Notes: generated by a model not told the origin, from the sequence alone. A stretch of 64,000 nucleotides of DNA from Adiantum capillus-veneris (GCA_014529385.2 CM043951.1:111931469-111995468); one strand, 5' to 3'; numbered from the stretch's first letter, positions 31,767 to 43,174 are shown. Numbers and translations are program-made.

Positions 31767-34418
31767 TCAAAGGAATAAAATACCTTTTGTATGGTTCCGT
31801 TGGATTTGAATGCCAAGACACGAGTGAATCTCTCCAAGATCCACCATATCAAATGAAGAAGACAATAACTTTTTCACTTGCTGAAGAAATCCCAAATCAT
31901 TGGAAACAAGGATGGTATCATCCACATAAAAAGCAAGAATCACAAAACTGCTACCTTGGCGTTTTATGTATAAGTTGGGGTCTGACGAGCAAGAGATGAA
32001 TCCTTTAGAGGTGAGAAAAAGATCAAATTTTGTATACCAGGCTCGCGAAGCTTGTTTGAGACCATATAGTGCCTTATGGAGTTGAGCAACAAGGTCTTCT
32101 TTACCTGGAATAACAAACCCTTCTGGTTGTTCCATATAAATTTCCTCTTCCAAGTCACCATTAAGAAAAGCAGCTCGCACATCCATTTGATGAGCTTCTA
32201 AATCAAATTGAACAGCAAATGCCAATAAAACTCGAACACTTGTAATGCAAACAACTGGTGAAAAAGTCTCTTGATAATCAACACCAGCTACTTGGGAATA
32301 ACCTTTTGCAACTAAACGCGCCTTGAACTTGTCAAAAGATCCATCTGCTTTTACTTTTGTCTTATACACCCACTTACATTTAATAGCTGTACGACCAGGA
32401 GGTAATTCAGTTAGTATCCATGTACCTTTAGAGATAAGAGAATCGTACTCTGCTTCCATAGCCTCTTGCCATTGATCCTTTTGTGGTGAAGAGATAGCTT
32501 CATCATAATTAATGGGATCTTCGGAAGTAGAAAAAGCATTATCAGCAATATCGTCATCATAAACATGACATGAGCCATGTTCAAAATCAATAGGCAGATC
32601 AACAAAAATATCAATATCATCATTGGCAACATTCGGAATGGATGGTTGTGAAGAGGAAAGTTGCTCTATAGGAAGAGTTTCATCTTCTGAAAGAAATGGA
32701 AAAGCTTGAAGCAATGATTTAGTATCATCAGAATCATCCATGGACCATGAGACTCCCATAAGCTGTTCGTTAAAAGTAGCATCACGATTCACAATTACTT
32801 TCTTGGAGGAAGGGTCATAGAATTTGTAGCCTTTGGAAGTGTCAGAATATCCAATAAAAATAACTTTAAGACCAGGAGCATCAAGCTTTGTTCGTGTTTC
32901 TTTGGGAACATGAATATAAGCAATACATCCAAAGGTTCGAAAATGAGATACAGAAGGAATGTCACCTGTCCATGCTGTGATGGGTTTCTTACCAGAGGGT
33001 GCAGTAGTAGGAAGATGATTCTGAATAAATACTGCTGTCAAAGTAGCTTCAGTCCAAAAAACACGAGATAAGCCAGAATGAATCAGCATACATCTTACAG
33101 CATTGAGAATAGTGCGATTCTTTCGTTCAGCAACTCCGTTCTGTTGAGGCGAATATGGAATAGTGTGTTCATGATGAATTCTACTGTCAGCACAGTAACT
33201 CACAAACTCTCGAGAAACATATTCGCCTCCATTGTCACTACGAAGCTTCTTAAGGCGACGACCAGTTTGAAGTTCCGCAGCCTTGTGGAATTGTTTGAAA
33301 ACAGATAAGGCTTCAGATTTTTGTCTAAGTAGAAATACAGTCGTATACCTTGAGAAATCATCAATGAAAGTAATGAAGTAGCGATATTGTGATCTCGAAG
33401 AAGGTAGAGGTCCACATATATCAGTATGAACAAGATTCAATATGTCATGAGAATGAGTTGTATTTGAAAGAGGAAAGGGTTTGCGATTGTGTTTCCCAAG
33501 AGCACAAAATTCACAAATTCCCATATGAGGATGGGCTTTAAGATCCATGCCATGAACAAGATCACGACGTTGAAGATCAAGGAGTTTTGAGAAATCAGCA
33601 TGAACAAAACGGTGATGCCATACTTTGCAATCATGATCACCTGGAGCAGTGACAACATTTGCTACAGCATCGTTGAGAGAGAGTTCAAACAAATTATCAT
33701 TTCGAGGAGCAGTGGCTATAGTCTGTCCATCTTTCTCAACTCGGCATTTGGTATGATCAAATCCAACAAACAGACCAAGATCAACAAGTCTAGCAACTGA
33801 AAGAAGATTACGTTGAAGATTTGGTACATGTAATACTCCTCGCAAAATTCGAGTGGAAGAAGATAAGGTACCAAGATATAAGTCTCCAATACCCTTTACT
33901 TGACAAGTAGTATCATCAACAAGATAAACAACACGTTGAACTGGCAGTGGATGATAGTTATGGAGCCACTTAGACTGATATGTCATATTTCCTGTAGCAC
34001 CAGAATCGACAATAAAAAGTGATCCATCTCGTACATGAAGTATTCTGTCTGGAGCAACTGAACATAGCACACAGCTTGTTTCTGGTACAATGTTGTTTCG
34101 ATGTTCAGTAGCATATGCTCTATTCCGATCTGTGTCGAATCGACGCTTATAGCACATATGAGTGGGATGATCAGATCGTCCACAATATTCACAAGAAGAA
34201 GAAAAAGAGTCTCTAGATAAACGTGGTTGTTTTGTGGTAATATTGTGTTCTTCATCATATTGACGTGCCCAACAATCATCTTCAGTATGGCCATTTCTGT
34301 TGCAGTAAGAACATTGCTTATTAGGAAATTTGCGACGAGAGAAAATATTACCGCGACGGCCACCTCTGCGGTTTCCTCGTTGAAATGGACGCCTTGGAGC
34401 ATAAAAATCCCGTTCCAT
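31767..34418 (-). CDS. pol: Copia-2a Pol (nucleocapsid, protease, integrase, RT)
   Basis: 883 codons. In order: Arg/Gly-rich start, CSYCNRNGHTEDDC and CEYCGRSDHPTHMC zinc knuckles, protease IVDSGATGNMTY (near 33990), GAG-pre-integrase VWHHRFVHADF with CEFCALGKHNRK, integrase core VHTDICGP, LRSDNGGEYVS and GVAERKNRT, then RT with CKWVYKTKVKADG, QMDVRAAFLNGDL and FYVDDTI (near 31925). It begins at an ATG that directly follows the gag stop (TAGATG). It would make reverse transcriptase and integrase for this family and perhaps mobilise the short element at 13317. Confidence 0.9.
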   Translation of the reverse strand: MERDFYAPRRPFQRGNRRGGRRGNIFSRRKFPNKQCSYCNRNGHTEDDCWARQYDEEHNITTKQPRLSRDSFSSSCEYCGRSDHPTHMCYKRRFDTDRNRAYATEHRNNIVPETSCVLCSVAPDRILHVRDGSLFIVDSGATGNMTYQSKWLHNYHPLPVQRVVYLVDDTTCQVKGIGDLYLGTLSSSTRILRGVLHVPNLQRNLLSVARLVDLGLFVGFDHTKCRVEKDGQTIATAPRNDNLFELSLNDAVANVVTAPGDHDCKVWHHRFVHADFSKLLDLQRRDLVHGMDLKAHPHMGICEFCALGKHNRKPFPLSNTTHSHDILNLVHTDICGPLPSSRSQYRYFITFIDDFSRYTTVFLLRQKSEALSVFKQFHKAAELQTGRRLKKLRSDNGGEYVSREFVSYCADSRIHHEHTIPYSPQQNGVAERKNRTILNAVRCMLIHSGLSRVFWTEATLTAVFIQNHLPTTAPSGKKPITAWTGDIPSVSHFRTFGCIAYIHVPKETRTKLDAPGLKVIFIGYSDTSKGYKFYDPSSKKVIVNRDATFNEQLMGVSWSMDDSDDTKSLLQAFPFLSEDETLPIEQLSSSQPSIPNVANDDIDIFVDLPIDFEHGSCHVYDDDIADNAFSTSEDPINYDEAISSPQKDQWQEAMEAEYDSLISKGTWILTELPPGRTAIKCKWVYKTKVKADGSFDKFKARLVAKGYSQVAGVDYQETFSPVVCITSVRVLLAFAVQFDLEAHQMDVRAAFLNGDLEEEIYMEQPEGFVIPGKEDLVAQLHKALYGLKQASRAWYTKFDLFLTSKGFISCSSDPNLYIKRQGSSFVILAFYVDDTILVSNDLGFLQQVKKLLSSSFDMVDLGEIHSCLGIQIQRNHTKGILFL

Positions 34419-35125
34419 CTATTGTGACTCAGTCTCCTCGTGTGAAATCATAGCTGTATCATGACTAGCATTACGACGTTCTTGACGTTGAGAGTATTCA
34501 ATTAAAGACATGCAGGCTTGGTCGAAATCAAGACCATCTTTATTAGAGAGAATAGTAACAATGTTATCATAAGAAGAGTCCTTCACCGTATCAAGGAGAA
34601 GTGTAATCAGTTGCTTTTGTGGAACAGGATCACCGGCAGTAGCAAGTTGATTAATAATAGATTTGGAAGATTCAATATGTCCCGTCATGGCAGTACCAAC
34701 TTCATATTGTAACTTGTTAAGAAACCCTCTCAAATAAAGTATTTTTGTGACAGATTTCTTCTGAAAGTTTGCAATAAGGTACTTCCATACGTCGTGGGAA
34801 GTAGGCAGTTCGTACATATCAAGCAAAAGGGAATCAGTAAGAGCAGAAAGAATATACCGACGAGCTCCTTTATCACGTCGTTGCCAATCCGTATAGGCAA
34901 CATTCCAATCTTCAAATTTAGGTCCTTCAGTGATAAGCACATTATCATTATCCATATCAACAGGCTGAGGCGGACAAACACGATTTCCAAGAACAACCTC
35001 GGAGAGTTCATCGCCTTCAAGAATTAACAACATCTTTGCTTTCCAGCCTGGAAAACCTTGACCTTGGAAAGGAGGAACAGAATGCTGGCCAGAAGGAAAG
35101 CCGTTGACGAGAATATTCATAGCCA
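34419..35125 (-). CDS. gag: Copia-2a Gag
   Basis: Starts MAMNILVNGFPSGQ and contains FPGWKAKMLLILEGDEL and YELPTSHDVWKYLI, the Copia Gag pattern. It ends SHEETESQ-TAG directly before the pol ATG. The same frame is open upstream to an ATG at 35531, but that part overlaps the leader and has biased composition, so 35125 is preferred. The zinc knuckles lie after the TAG, so without readthrough Gag would lack its nucleocapsid. Confidence 0.8.
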
Positions 35126-35896
35126 TATCTTGTTGCGAGAAGACGTATAAGATAAGATCGCAGAATTTGCACACCATATATGGTGAAGGTCGCAATTGAG
35201 AATGAGAGAGATATGAGGACTGCGTTCTATCAACGATAAACGTAAGAAGAATGCTCAAGGAACTTCCAAAGATGTGAGAGACGTCACCCAAAAAGGGCAG
35301 GGTAAAGGAGACGTTAATAATAAAAGAGTCCTCAAAATAGAGTGGCGTGAGACGCAAGATTGACGGCCACAATATGAATAGCAAAAAGCTAAATCTTCTC
35401 GAAAAAGTTAACGCCAAAATAAGAAAAACGATCGCGGACGCTTCACGAAGAAGTAGGACGAAGAAAGCTGCGTCAAGCTCAATTGCAGTAAAAATAGCAT
35501 AACTTTTTGCTGCGAACTCCGATTGACGCAAACCTAGAACTCAAATCGAAGAGCTCGAGGAGACGAACAAGTTTTGAATGAAAAGTGCCATTGAGCTATG
35601 CTCCATAGCGCTTTTCTCGTTTCTCCAAATTTTGAGCAGAACAACAAGAAAAATTGAGATGAAGTTCAGGGTGTCATCAACAAGAAAACGTAATCAACGA
35701 TTAGATTGATTAGCAATAAACGTCACACAAAACACTAATCATATTCTTCTTAACACAAAACAACCACAATTAACAAGAATCAATGCTCAAAAATAAAATT
35801 TATAGCAATTTTTGAATCTTACATGCAAATCGCATTCACATACTGTTTTGTCACCATGAATTGAATCGGCGCATGATCGTTACTGCTCTGATACCA
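35126..35896 (-). other. Copia-2a leader and primer binding site
   Basis: Leader between the 5' LTR and gag. The last 12 bases (35885-35896) are TGGTATCAGAGC on the minus strand, directly next to the LTR. Confidence 0.85.
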
Positions 35897-36039
35897 TGTT
35901 GAGATGTAGTGAGAAAGAGAGAGAGACGAGACAAGAGACACACCATATACGCTCCCAAAGACTGATTCATATTGAGGACAAGATACAAATATATAGGTGA
36001 GACCAAGTTGAGTAGAGTGAGCCATATATAGCTCCAACA
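35897..36039 (-). repeat. LTR shared by Copia-2a (5') and Copia-2b (3')
   Basis: 143 bp. On its left is the 2a primer site; on its right, with no purine tract, is the truncated pol of 2b. One LTR serves two tandem elements. Confidence 0.8.
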
Positions 36040-37113
36040 ATACCTTGAGAAATCATCAATGAAAGTAATGAAGTAGCGATATTGTGATCTCGAAGAAGGT
36101 AGAGGTCCACATATATCAGTATGAACAAGATCCAATATGTCATGAGAATGAGTTGTATTTGAAAGCGGAAAGGGTTTACGATTGTGTTTCCCAAGAGCAC
36201 AAAATTCACAAATTCCCATATGGAGATGGGCTTTAAGATCCATGCCATGAACAAGATCACGACGTTGAAGATCAAGGAGTTTCGAGAAATCAGCATGAAC
36301 AAAATGGTGATGCCATACTTTGCAATCATGATCACCTAGAGCAGTGATAATATTTGCTACAGCATCGTTGAGAGAGAGTTCAAACAAATTATCATTTCCA
36401 GGAGCAGTGGCTATAGTCTGTCCATCTTTCTCAATTCGGCATTTGGTATGATCAAATCCAACAAACAGACCAAGATCAACAAGTCTAGCAACTGAAAGAA
36501 GATTACGTTGAAGATCTGGTACATGTAATACTCCTCGCAAAATTCGAGTGGAAGAAGATAAGGTACCAAGATATAAGTCTCCAATACCCTTTACTTGACA
36601 AGTAGTATCATCAACAAGATAAACAACACGTTGAACTGGCAGTGGATGATAGTTATGGAGCCACTTAGACTGATATGTCATATTTCCTGTAGCACCAGAA
36701 TCGACAATAAAAAGTGATCCATCTCGTACATGAAGATTTCTGTCTGGAGCAACTGAACATAGCACACATCTTGTTTCTGGTACAATGTTGTTTCGATATT
36801 CAGTAGCATATGCTCTATTTCGATCTGTGTCGAATCGACGCTTATAGCACATATGAGTGGGATGATCATATCGTCCACAATATTCACAAGAAGAAGAAGA
36901 AGAGTCTCTAGATAAACGTGGTTGTTTTGTGGTAATATTGTGTTCTTCATCATATTGACGTGCCGAACAATCATCTTCAGTATGGCCATTTCTGTTGCAG
37001 TAAGAACATTGCTTATTAGGAAATCTGAGACGAGAGAAAATATTACCGCGACGGCCACCTCTGCGGTTTCCTCGTTGAAATGAACGCCTTCGAGCATAAA
37101 AAGCACGTTCCAT
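36040..37113 (-). pseudogene. pol: Copia-2b truncated Pol
   Basis: Intact frame through the zinc knuckles, protease (IVDSGATGNMTY) and GAG-pre-integrase to FITFIDDFSRY, then it runs on into LTR sequence. No integrase catalytic triad beyond the first Asp, and no RT. It begins at ATG right after the gag TAG, as in 2a. Confidence 0.85.
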
Positions 37114-37821
37114 CTATTGTGACTTAGTCTCCTCTTGTGAAATCATAGCTGTATCGTGACCAGCATTCCGACGTTCTAGACGTTGAGAGTATTCAATTAA
37201 AGACATGCAAGCTTGGTCGAAATCAAGACCATCTTTACTAGAGAGAATAGTAACAATGTTATCATAAGAAGAGTCCTTCACCATATCAAGGAGAAGTGTA
37301 ATCAGTTGCTTTTGTGGAACAGGACCACCGGCAACAGCAAGTTGATTAATAATAGATTTGAAAGATTCAATATGTCCCGTCATGGCAGTACCAACTTCAT
37401 ATTGTAACTTGTTAAGAAACCCTCTCAAATAAAGTATTTTTGTAACAGATTTCTTCTGAAAGTTTGCAATAAGATACTGCGATACGTCGTGGGAAGTAGG
37501 CAGTTCATACATATCAAGCAAAAGGGAACCAGTAAGAGCAGAAAGAATATACCGACGAGCTGCTTTATCACGTCATTGCCAATCCGTATAGGCAACATTC
37601 CAATATTCAAATATAGGTCCTTCAGTGATAAGCACGTTAGCATTATCCGTATCAATAGGCTGAGGCAGACAAACACGATTTCCAAGAACAACATCGGAGA
37701 GTTCATCACCTTCAAGAATTAACAACATCTTTGCTTTCCAGCCTGGAAATCCTTGACCTTGGAAAGGAGGAACAGAACGCTGGCCAGAAGGAAAGCTGTT
37801 GATGAGAATATTCAAAGCCAT
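37114..37821 (-). pseudogene. gag: Copia-2b Gag with one premature stop
   Basis: Starts MALNILINSFPSGQR. A TGA at 37573-37575 stands where 2a, 2c and 2d have CGA (DWQ-R-RDK). Otherwise collinear with 2a Gag and ending in TAG-ATG. Confidence 0.8.
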
Positions 37822-38449
37822 ATCTTGTTGCGAGAATACGTATAAGATAAGATCGCAGAATCTGCACACCATATATGGTGAATTCCGCAATTGAGAATGA
37901 GAGAGATATGAGTATTGCGTTCTGTCAATGATAAACGTAAGAAGGATGCTCAAGGAACGTCCAAAGATGTGAGAGACGTCACCCAAAAAAGGCAGGGTAA
38001 AGGAGACGTTAATAATAAACGAGTCCTTAAAAATAGAGTGGCGTGAGACGCAAGATTGATGGCCACAATACGAATAGCAAAAAGATAAATCTTCTCGAAA
38101 AAGTTAACGCCAAAATAAGAAAAACGATTGCGGACGCTTCACAAAGAAGTAGGACGAAGAAAGCTGCGTCAAGCTCAATTGTAGTAAAAACAACATAACT
38201 TTCTGCTGCAAACTCCGATTGACGCAAACCTAGAACTCATATCGAAGAGCTCGAGGAGACGAACAAGTTTTGGATGAAAAGTGCCATTGTGCTACGCTCC
38301 ATTGCGCTTTTCCCATTTCTCCAAATTTTGAGCAGAATAGCAAGAAAAATTGAGATGAAGTTCAGGGTGTCATCAGCAAGAAAACGTAATCAATGATTAG
38401 CTTGATTAGAAATAAATGCCACATAAAACACTAATCATATTCTTCTTAA

Positions 38450-39790
38450 CACTAGGTTGGTAATGGGACACTTTTATGTCCTGGGACACTTTTATGTCCT
38501 GTTAAGTGACCATTTTCCTTGAATTATGTCAAGAGTTTCAAAATGGATCTTGAGGTGATATCTGTCTAGAAAGCTGTCTCATGAGCTGAAAAAAACTCCA
38601 CATTTTTTTGGAATATCAATTCCATCTTTAACCTTGTCCTTGCACAACATTTCACAACCTAAACTGTGTGAAAAAACGGGTCCTGTTTTTGGCTTTTTTC
38701 AACTTTTTGCAACTATACCACTATAGAATTCATGTTTGTGAGGTCTATAATGCTAGAGAACTATCTTTAGTAGTACTCAACATGTCCTGATGCTTCTAGG
38801 GAGAAATAAATGTTAAAGTTGTAAGTTATGACCAAATTACAAAAATTGTCAAATCCTATTTTTTAGCCAATTTTAGCTCTTCTATGATTTTTTTGGTGGC
38901 TTTCATGATATCCAAATACAGTTTTGATTTTCTATGTCGCATATTGTAACATAAAGCTAATATTCCTTGAGTTTTGGGACACCTAATACCCTATTTTGCA
39001 TAGTAGACAACGATGGTTGATTTTTTCAATTATAGAAGAAAATGAAACATTTTAGTATATCAAGTATAGCTTTTTCAATATTGTTAGTTTCTTGTGACAA
39101 CTACATGCATTTTGTAGGTAGTAACCATATCTAGTCATAAGGATCAAATTTGGCTAGATATTGAATAATTTTTCTATGGGATTCTACAACTCATAATGTT
39201 GAACCCAGTTTTTTCATGTTTGCTGTATTTAGTACTTCATCTTTGTCCCCCAGATTCCCCTTGGTAAGAGATGTATTATTCTTTTGACATGCTCCATGGC
39301 TCCTTATGAACCTAAAGGACAATAGGGAACTAAGAAAACATGCATATATTATTTGTATTGAGCGTGGCTATAGAAACTTTGATGATAGGTTTGCAGAATG
39401 GTAAAAATTCAACTTTTTTGTACCTATTTCTTTTGGCAAAACAAAAAATAGTGAGTGACAAGCAATCATATGTTCTAATCACCAACCCATTGCAGTTAAC
39501 TAGGGAATTTATCTCAAGTCCTACAAAAATCCCTAATCTTATTTTTATGCAACAAAACGTAAGAAATGACTGTTTTGATGAAAATGTACTGGTCCATCAA
39601 CTTTGGAGGCTTGGTGTGACCAAAAGATGAGAAATTTTACAAGTTTCTTATTTTTTCCATGTGTAGTAGGCCTTGAACTATAACATCATGAAAGGATTTT
39701 ACAAAATGAGGGGATCTACTATGGTTTTGGAGGTTTTTTTCAAAACCCTGAAAGAACACTTTTATGTCCTGTTAGGTTACCAACCTAGTG
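38450..39790. mobile_element. piggyBac-like non-autonomous element with TTAA duplication
   Basis: 1,341 bp with inverted ends CACTAGGTTGGTAA...TTACCAACCTAGTG (left end continues TGGG, right end differs after 14 bases). TTAA flanks both sides (38446-38449 and 39791-39794). The related leader of Copia-2a (35751-35765) has the empty site CTTCTTAACACAAAAC. ACACTTTTATGTCCTG occurs twice near the left end and once near the right end, all on the same strand. The only sizeable frame (39340-39630) shows no transposase motif, so it would be non-autonomous. Confidence 0.75.
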
Positions 39791-39936
39791 TTAACACAAA
39801 ACAACCACAGTTAGCAAGAATCAACGCTCAAAAATAAAATTTGTAGCAATTTTGAATCTTACATGCGAATCGTATACACATACTGTTGTGTCACCATGAA
39901 TTGAATCGGCGCGTGATCGTTACCGCTCTGATACCA

Positions 39937-40079
39937 TGTTGAGATGTAGAGAGAAAGAGAGAGAGACGAGACAAGAGACACACCATATACGCTCCCAAAG
40001 ACTGATTCATATTGAGGACAACATACAGATATATAGGTGAGACCAAGTTCAGTAGAGTGAGCCATATATAGCTCCAACA
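39937..40079 (-). repeat. 5' LTR of Copia-2b with primer site
   Basis: 143 bp, with TGGTATCAGAGC (39925-39936, minus strand) beside it. Confidence 0.85.
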
Positions 40080-41044
40080 AGAACTAGCCTCTTAAGCACG
40101 GGTATTAAGCTCAAGGCTAGGCCATCCATAGAGTGAACACTCAAGCGAGAGAGAGCTCTCAAAAAGTGGATACTCAAAAATGGAGCCTCCTTGCATAAAG
40201 GCTTCCTTATAAAGACTTGCACCACAATCCCTTCTACTATGGGTTTAAGTTCGAGCCCTCTAACTCGCATATACATCTTTGGAACTCCCAATGAGCCCAG
40301 TACCTTACACAATGTGAGTAGGAAATATTATGCACATCCATAGCATATCTCCCGCTTGATGCATAATCGGTGTAGCCTATGTTAGCCGCTGCTAACAGAG
40401 GATGAGAGAGGAGGAAAGATATTAAAATGGTTCACTGTGCTGAAAGTAAGGGAGAGGTATGAGAGGGGGAGAGGAATACGGATAAGTGTGTTGTAAAGTG
40501 AGAGAGAGAAAGAAGGAGAGATAAAGCTAGTGTATTGAGAAACTAACCATGAATTTTTTTTTTTATGTATATATTTGTGTTGGAGGATACTTTTTAGTAG
40601 AAATAGAATCTATTTGAGAGTTTTGAAAAAAAGTGATTTTTTGGGTTAGGATAATGGACGTTTTGATGATGTTGCAGGGATGGAGAGAAGTAGTTGTATG
40701 TGGGTAAGAGGGAGGAGGGGACTGGGGGTAGGGAGGAGGGGGGAGGTAGTTGGAGATTTGGAGGGAGATTAAAAAAGAGCTTAAAAATGTATTTTCAAGC
40801 TGTTGTACAGAGAAAATGACCATGAAACTTTATTTTTATTATATATATATATGTTGCGGGATAGTTTTAGGTAGAAATGGGGTCTATTTGAGAGTTTTGA
40901 AAAAAGTGACTTTTTGGGCTAGGGTTATGCACGTTTTTTATGTCGCAAGGATGTGGATAGGGCAATACTTATTGTCATATCCCCACTCTCCCTTCTCATA
41001 TCTAAAAAGGTAGAGAGAGTGTAGCTATCTCCCTCCACTAGTCT
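40080..41044. other. Repeat DNA between Copia-2b and the CACTA element
   Basis: No gene. 40564-40680 and 40836-40955 are related direct repeats (both contain TCTATTTGAGAGTTTTGAAA). The region between is G/A-rich. The whole stretch recurs at 59908-60860. Confidence 0.6.
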
Positions 41045-41107
41045 CACTACAAGAGGCTACTCATATTAGCGACGCTCACACAGCGACGCTCAAAAAAAAA
41101 AAATCTC

Positions 41108-41165
41108 GGCGTCGCTATGAGCGTCGCAAATTTACTTGTAAATTTGAGACGCTCATAGCGACGCC
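41108..41165. repeat. 28-bp-arm hairpin beside the CACTA terminus
   Basis: GGCGTCGCTATGAGCGTC and its inverted copy form arms of 28 bases around a 2-base centre, one mismatch. The copy in unit 2 is at 60924-60981. Confidence 0.85.
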
Positions 41166-41257
41166 GGCTAGGCTAAAAAAAATAACAGAGAGCGCCCAAA
41201 AACTCAGATCTCAGATCTGAGTTTTTCGGCGCCCTCAAGCAAGGAGCAAGTAACGCT

Positions 41258-41446
41258 CTCCCTCTCCCTCTCTCTCTCTCCCTCTCTCTCTTTCTTCTCC
41301 ACACACACACACACACACACACACACAAGGAGAGGAAGGAGAGCTAGGTATGCTCCTTCCCTCTCCTCACTCTCATGTTCCCTTCCCCTCTTTCTCTCTC
41401 CCTCTCTCTCTCTCTGTCTCTCACACACACACACACACATAGTGTT

Positions 41447-41498
<52 letters not shown>

Positions 41499-42120
41499 TA
41501 CAAACATAAACAAAAACGCATACACACATGCATAAACAAAGAGTGCACACACACATTGAGAGAGGAAAAGAGAGAGAGAGCATGCATAAACAAAAAACGC
41601 ACACATTGAGAGAGGAAAAGAGAGAGAGAACATGCATAAATAAAAAACGCACACATTGAGAGAGGAAAAGAGAGAGAAAACATGCATAAACAAAAAAACG
41701 CACACACATTGAGAGAGAAAGAGAGAGAAACTAATTTAACGTCGTAGGAAACTAATTAAAATTAAAAGACCTAAAGATCTAGCCGACGAGGAGTTGAACT
41801 CAAGACCTATTATTCAAGAGGGAAATGGCATAACCAATCTATCATACTTGGCATGGGTGATAGAAAGGTTATACCATTTATCTCTTTTTATTGGCACACA
41901 CATCCACACACGCGCACACACACAAGAAGAAGAGAGTTATAACGTCGTACGAAACTATCCTAAAAGACGTTAAAGATTAGGTTAGATGTAGACTTACGTT
42001 AAATTAGATTTAGGTTTATTTAAGTTAAATTAGATTAGATTTAGGTTTATTTTTAGTTAGATTTACGTTTATTTACGCTAGATTTAGATTTACGTTATAT
42101 TAGATTAGATTTAGGTCTCC
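41258..42120. repeat. Low-complexity block in CACTA unit 1
   Basis: CT, CA and GA microsatellites (41258-41495), four copies of a roughly 50-bp ACGCACACATTGAGAGAGG...CATGCATAAA repeat (41520-41730), then TTAGATTTAGGTTTA minisatellite (41965-42115). Open frames of Ser-Leu or Cys-Val repeats here are artefacts. Confidence 0.8.
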
Positions 42121-42475
42121 ATAGACTGCGATGCCTACATGAAGCGGGTGAAGAAAGCCCTCAATGGAATATAGGGTATTGCTGCCTTCACTGATGGTGG
42201 GCTCCGTCGATCCAAAAGTACTGGTGAAATGTTTTCAGAAGATAGGGAAGAAGGTGGATCTTCAGGGCGGCAAGAGTCACTACATCCCCGACAATGACCA
42301 TCTAGACAACCTCTAGTCATTCAACAGCAACTTCAAAGTTAGTAACAAGAGCAAGAACGGTCCAAAGGGCCAATTGCTGTCGTCAGATGTGGATGGAGAT
42401 GAGGCAGCGTCACCGCCGGAAGTTAACTCTCACATCCTTAGTGATGAGAATGCCAACTCTTGCCGAGTTATGTGA
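42121..42475 (+). pseudogene. Captured HIPP/HMA metal-binding gene fragment
   Basis: ATAGACTGCGATGCC reads IDCDAYMKRVKKALNGI, the HMA alpha-helix region of plant heavy-metal-associated isoprenylated proteins, with the second Cys of CxxC replaced by Tyr. After a TAG and a frame change, VGSVDPKVLVKCFQKIGKK matches the second half of the HMA fold (GxVDPxxLxKxLxKxGK). It continues SNKSKNGPKG and an acidic tail to a TGA at 42473-42475. The host protein would bind or chaperone metal ions. Here it is a broken fragment inside a CACTA element, flanked by minisatellite. Assignment is by motif. Confidence 0.6.
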
Positions 42476-43057
42476 AAAATTATGTGTTAAATCAGTTTTA
42501 AGGTTCTTATAATCCCTGTTAGTTTAGTTCTTTGTTTTTAATATAACATAATTTATGTTAGATTTAGATTTATGTTATATTATATTAGACTTAGGTTTAT
42601 TTAGGTTTACCCACACACACACACACACATAAGAAGAAGAGAGTTTTAACGTCGTAGGAAACTATCCGAAAAGACGTTAAAGATTAGGTTAGACGTAGAC
42701 TTACGTTAAATTAGATTTAGGTTTATTTTTAGTTAGATTTACGTTTATTTAGATTTACTCTTATTTACGTTAGATCGATTCCACGCAAGAATTACTTACG
42801 GCTTAGGGTTTAGAGTTAGACGAACAGTGAAAATATCTACTGTGAAAAGATGTTAAGATGCTGTGAAGCTACAGCTAGAGAAGAGGCAAAGGGGTGTTGT
42901 CCACTACATGCAGTATCATGTAGACGTGGGTCTGTAGATTTCTTGTACCCACAAATATAGGTATTGACCAATAAAGACGAGATTATAACCCGATGGTTCT
43001 GATCTCCGTGTACCTCTAGACCGAGGTGTGCGGGGATTGGACATGACTAGAGAATGT

Positions 43058-43112
<55 letters not shown>

Positions 43113-43174
43113 GACGAAGAATGCCAATAGAATATTAAATTTGTTTTCCAAGTTATAAGATTTTTATCCTCATT
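42476..43174. repeat. Minisatellite and GA microsatellite upstream of the CACTA gene
   Basis: TTAGATTTAGG/TTTACGTT repeats (42540-42780), AGACGTTAAAGATTAGG, and (GA)n at 43058-43109. No gene. Confidence 0.7.

Larger units (their letters stand above)
30548..36039 (-). mobile_element. Copia-2a retrotransposon, nearly full length
   Basis: 5,492 bp with 143-bp LTRs (30548-30690 and 35897-36039) that differ at two positions by eye. Primer site at 35885-35896, purine tract at 30691-30702, Gag and complete Copia Pol on the minus strand. Only the TAG between gag and pol and one TGA before RNase H interrupt the coding. The flanks (GTGCA left, ATACC right) do not match, because its 5' LTR is shared with the neighbouring Copia-2b. 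Confidence 0.85.
35897..40079 (-). mobile_element. Copia-2b, deletion derivative lacking RT and RNase H
   Basis: LTRs at 35897-36039 and 39937-40079, primer site at 39925-39936, gag, and pol only as far as the integrase core. Everything from the integrase DDFSRY motif to the polypurine tract is deleted and pol abuts the LTR. The identical junction recurs in Copia-2d. A piggyBac-like element sits in its leader. Confidence 0.8.

Noticed and set aside
41760-41860. Functional tRNA gene
   Set aside because: T-stem and anticodon stem do not pair and box A is weak.
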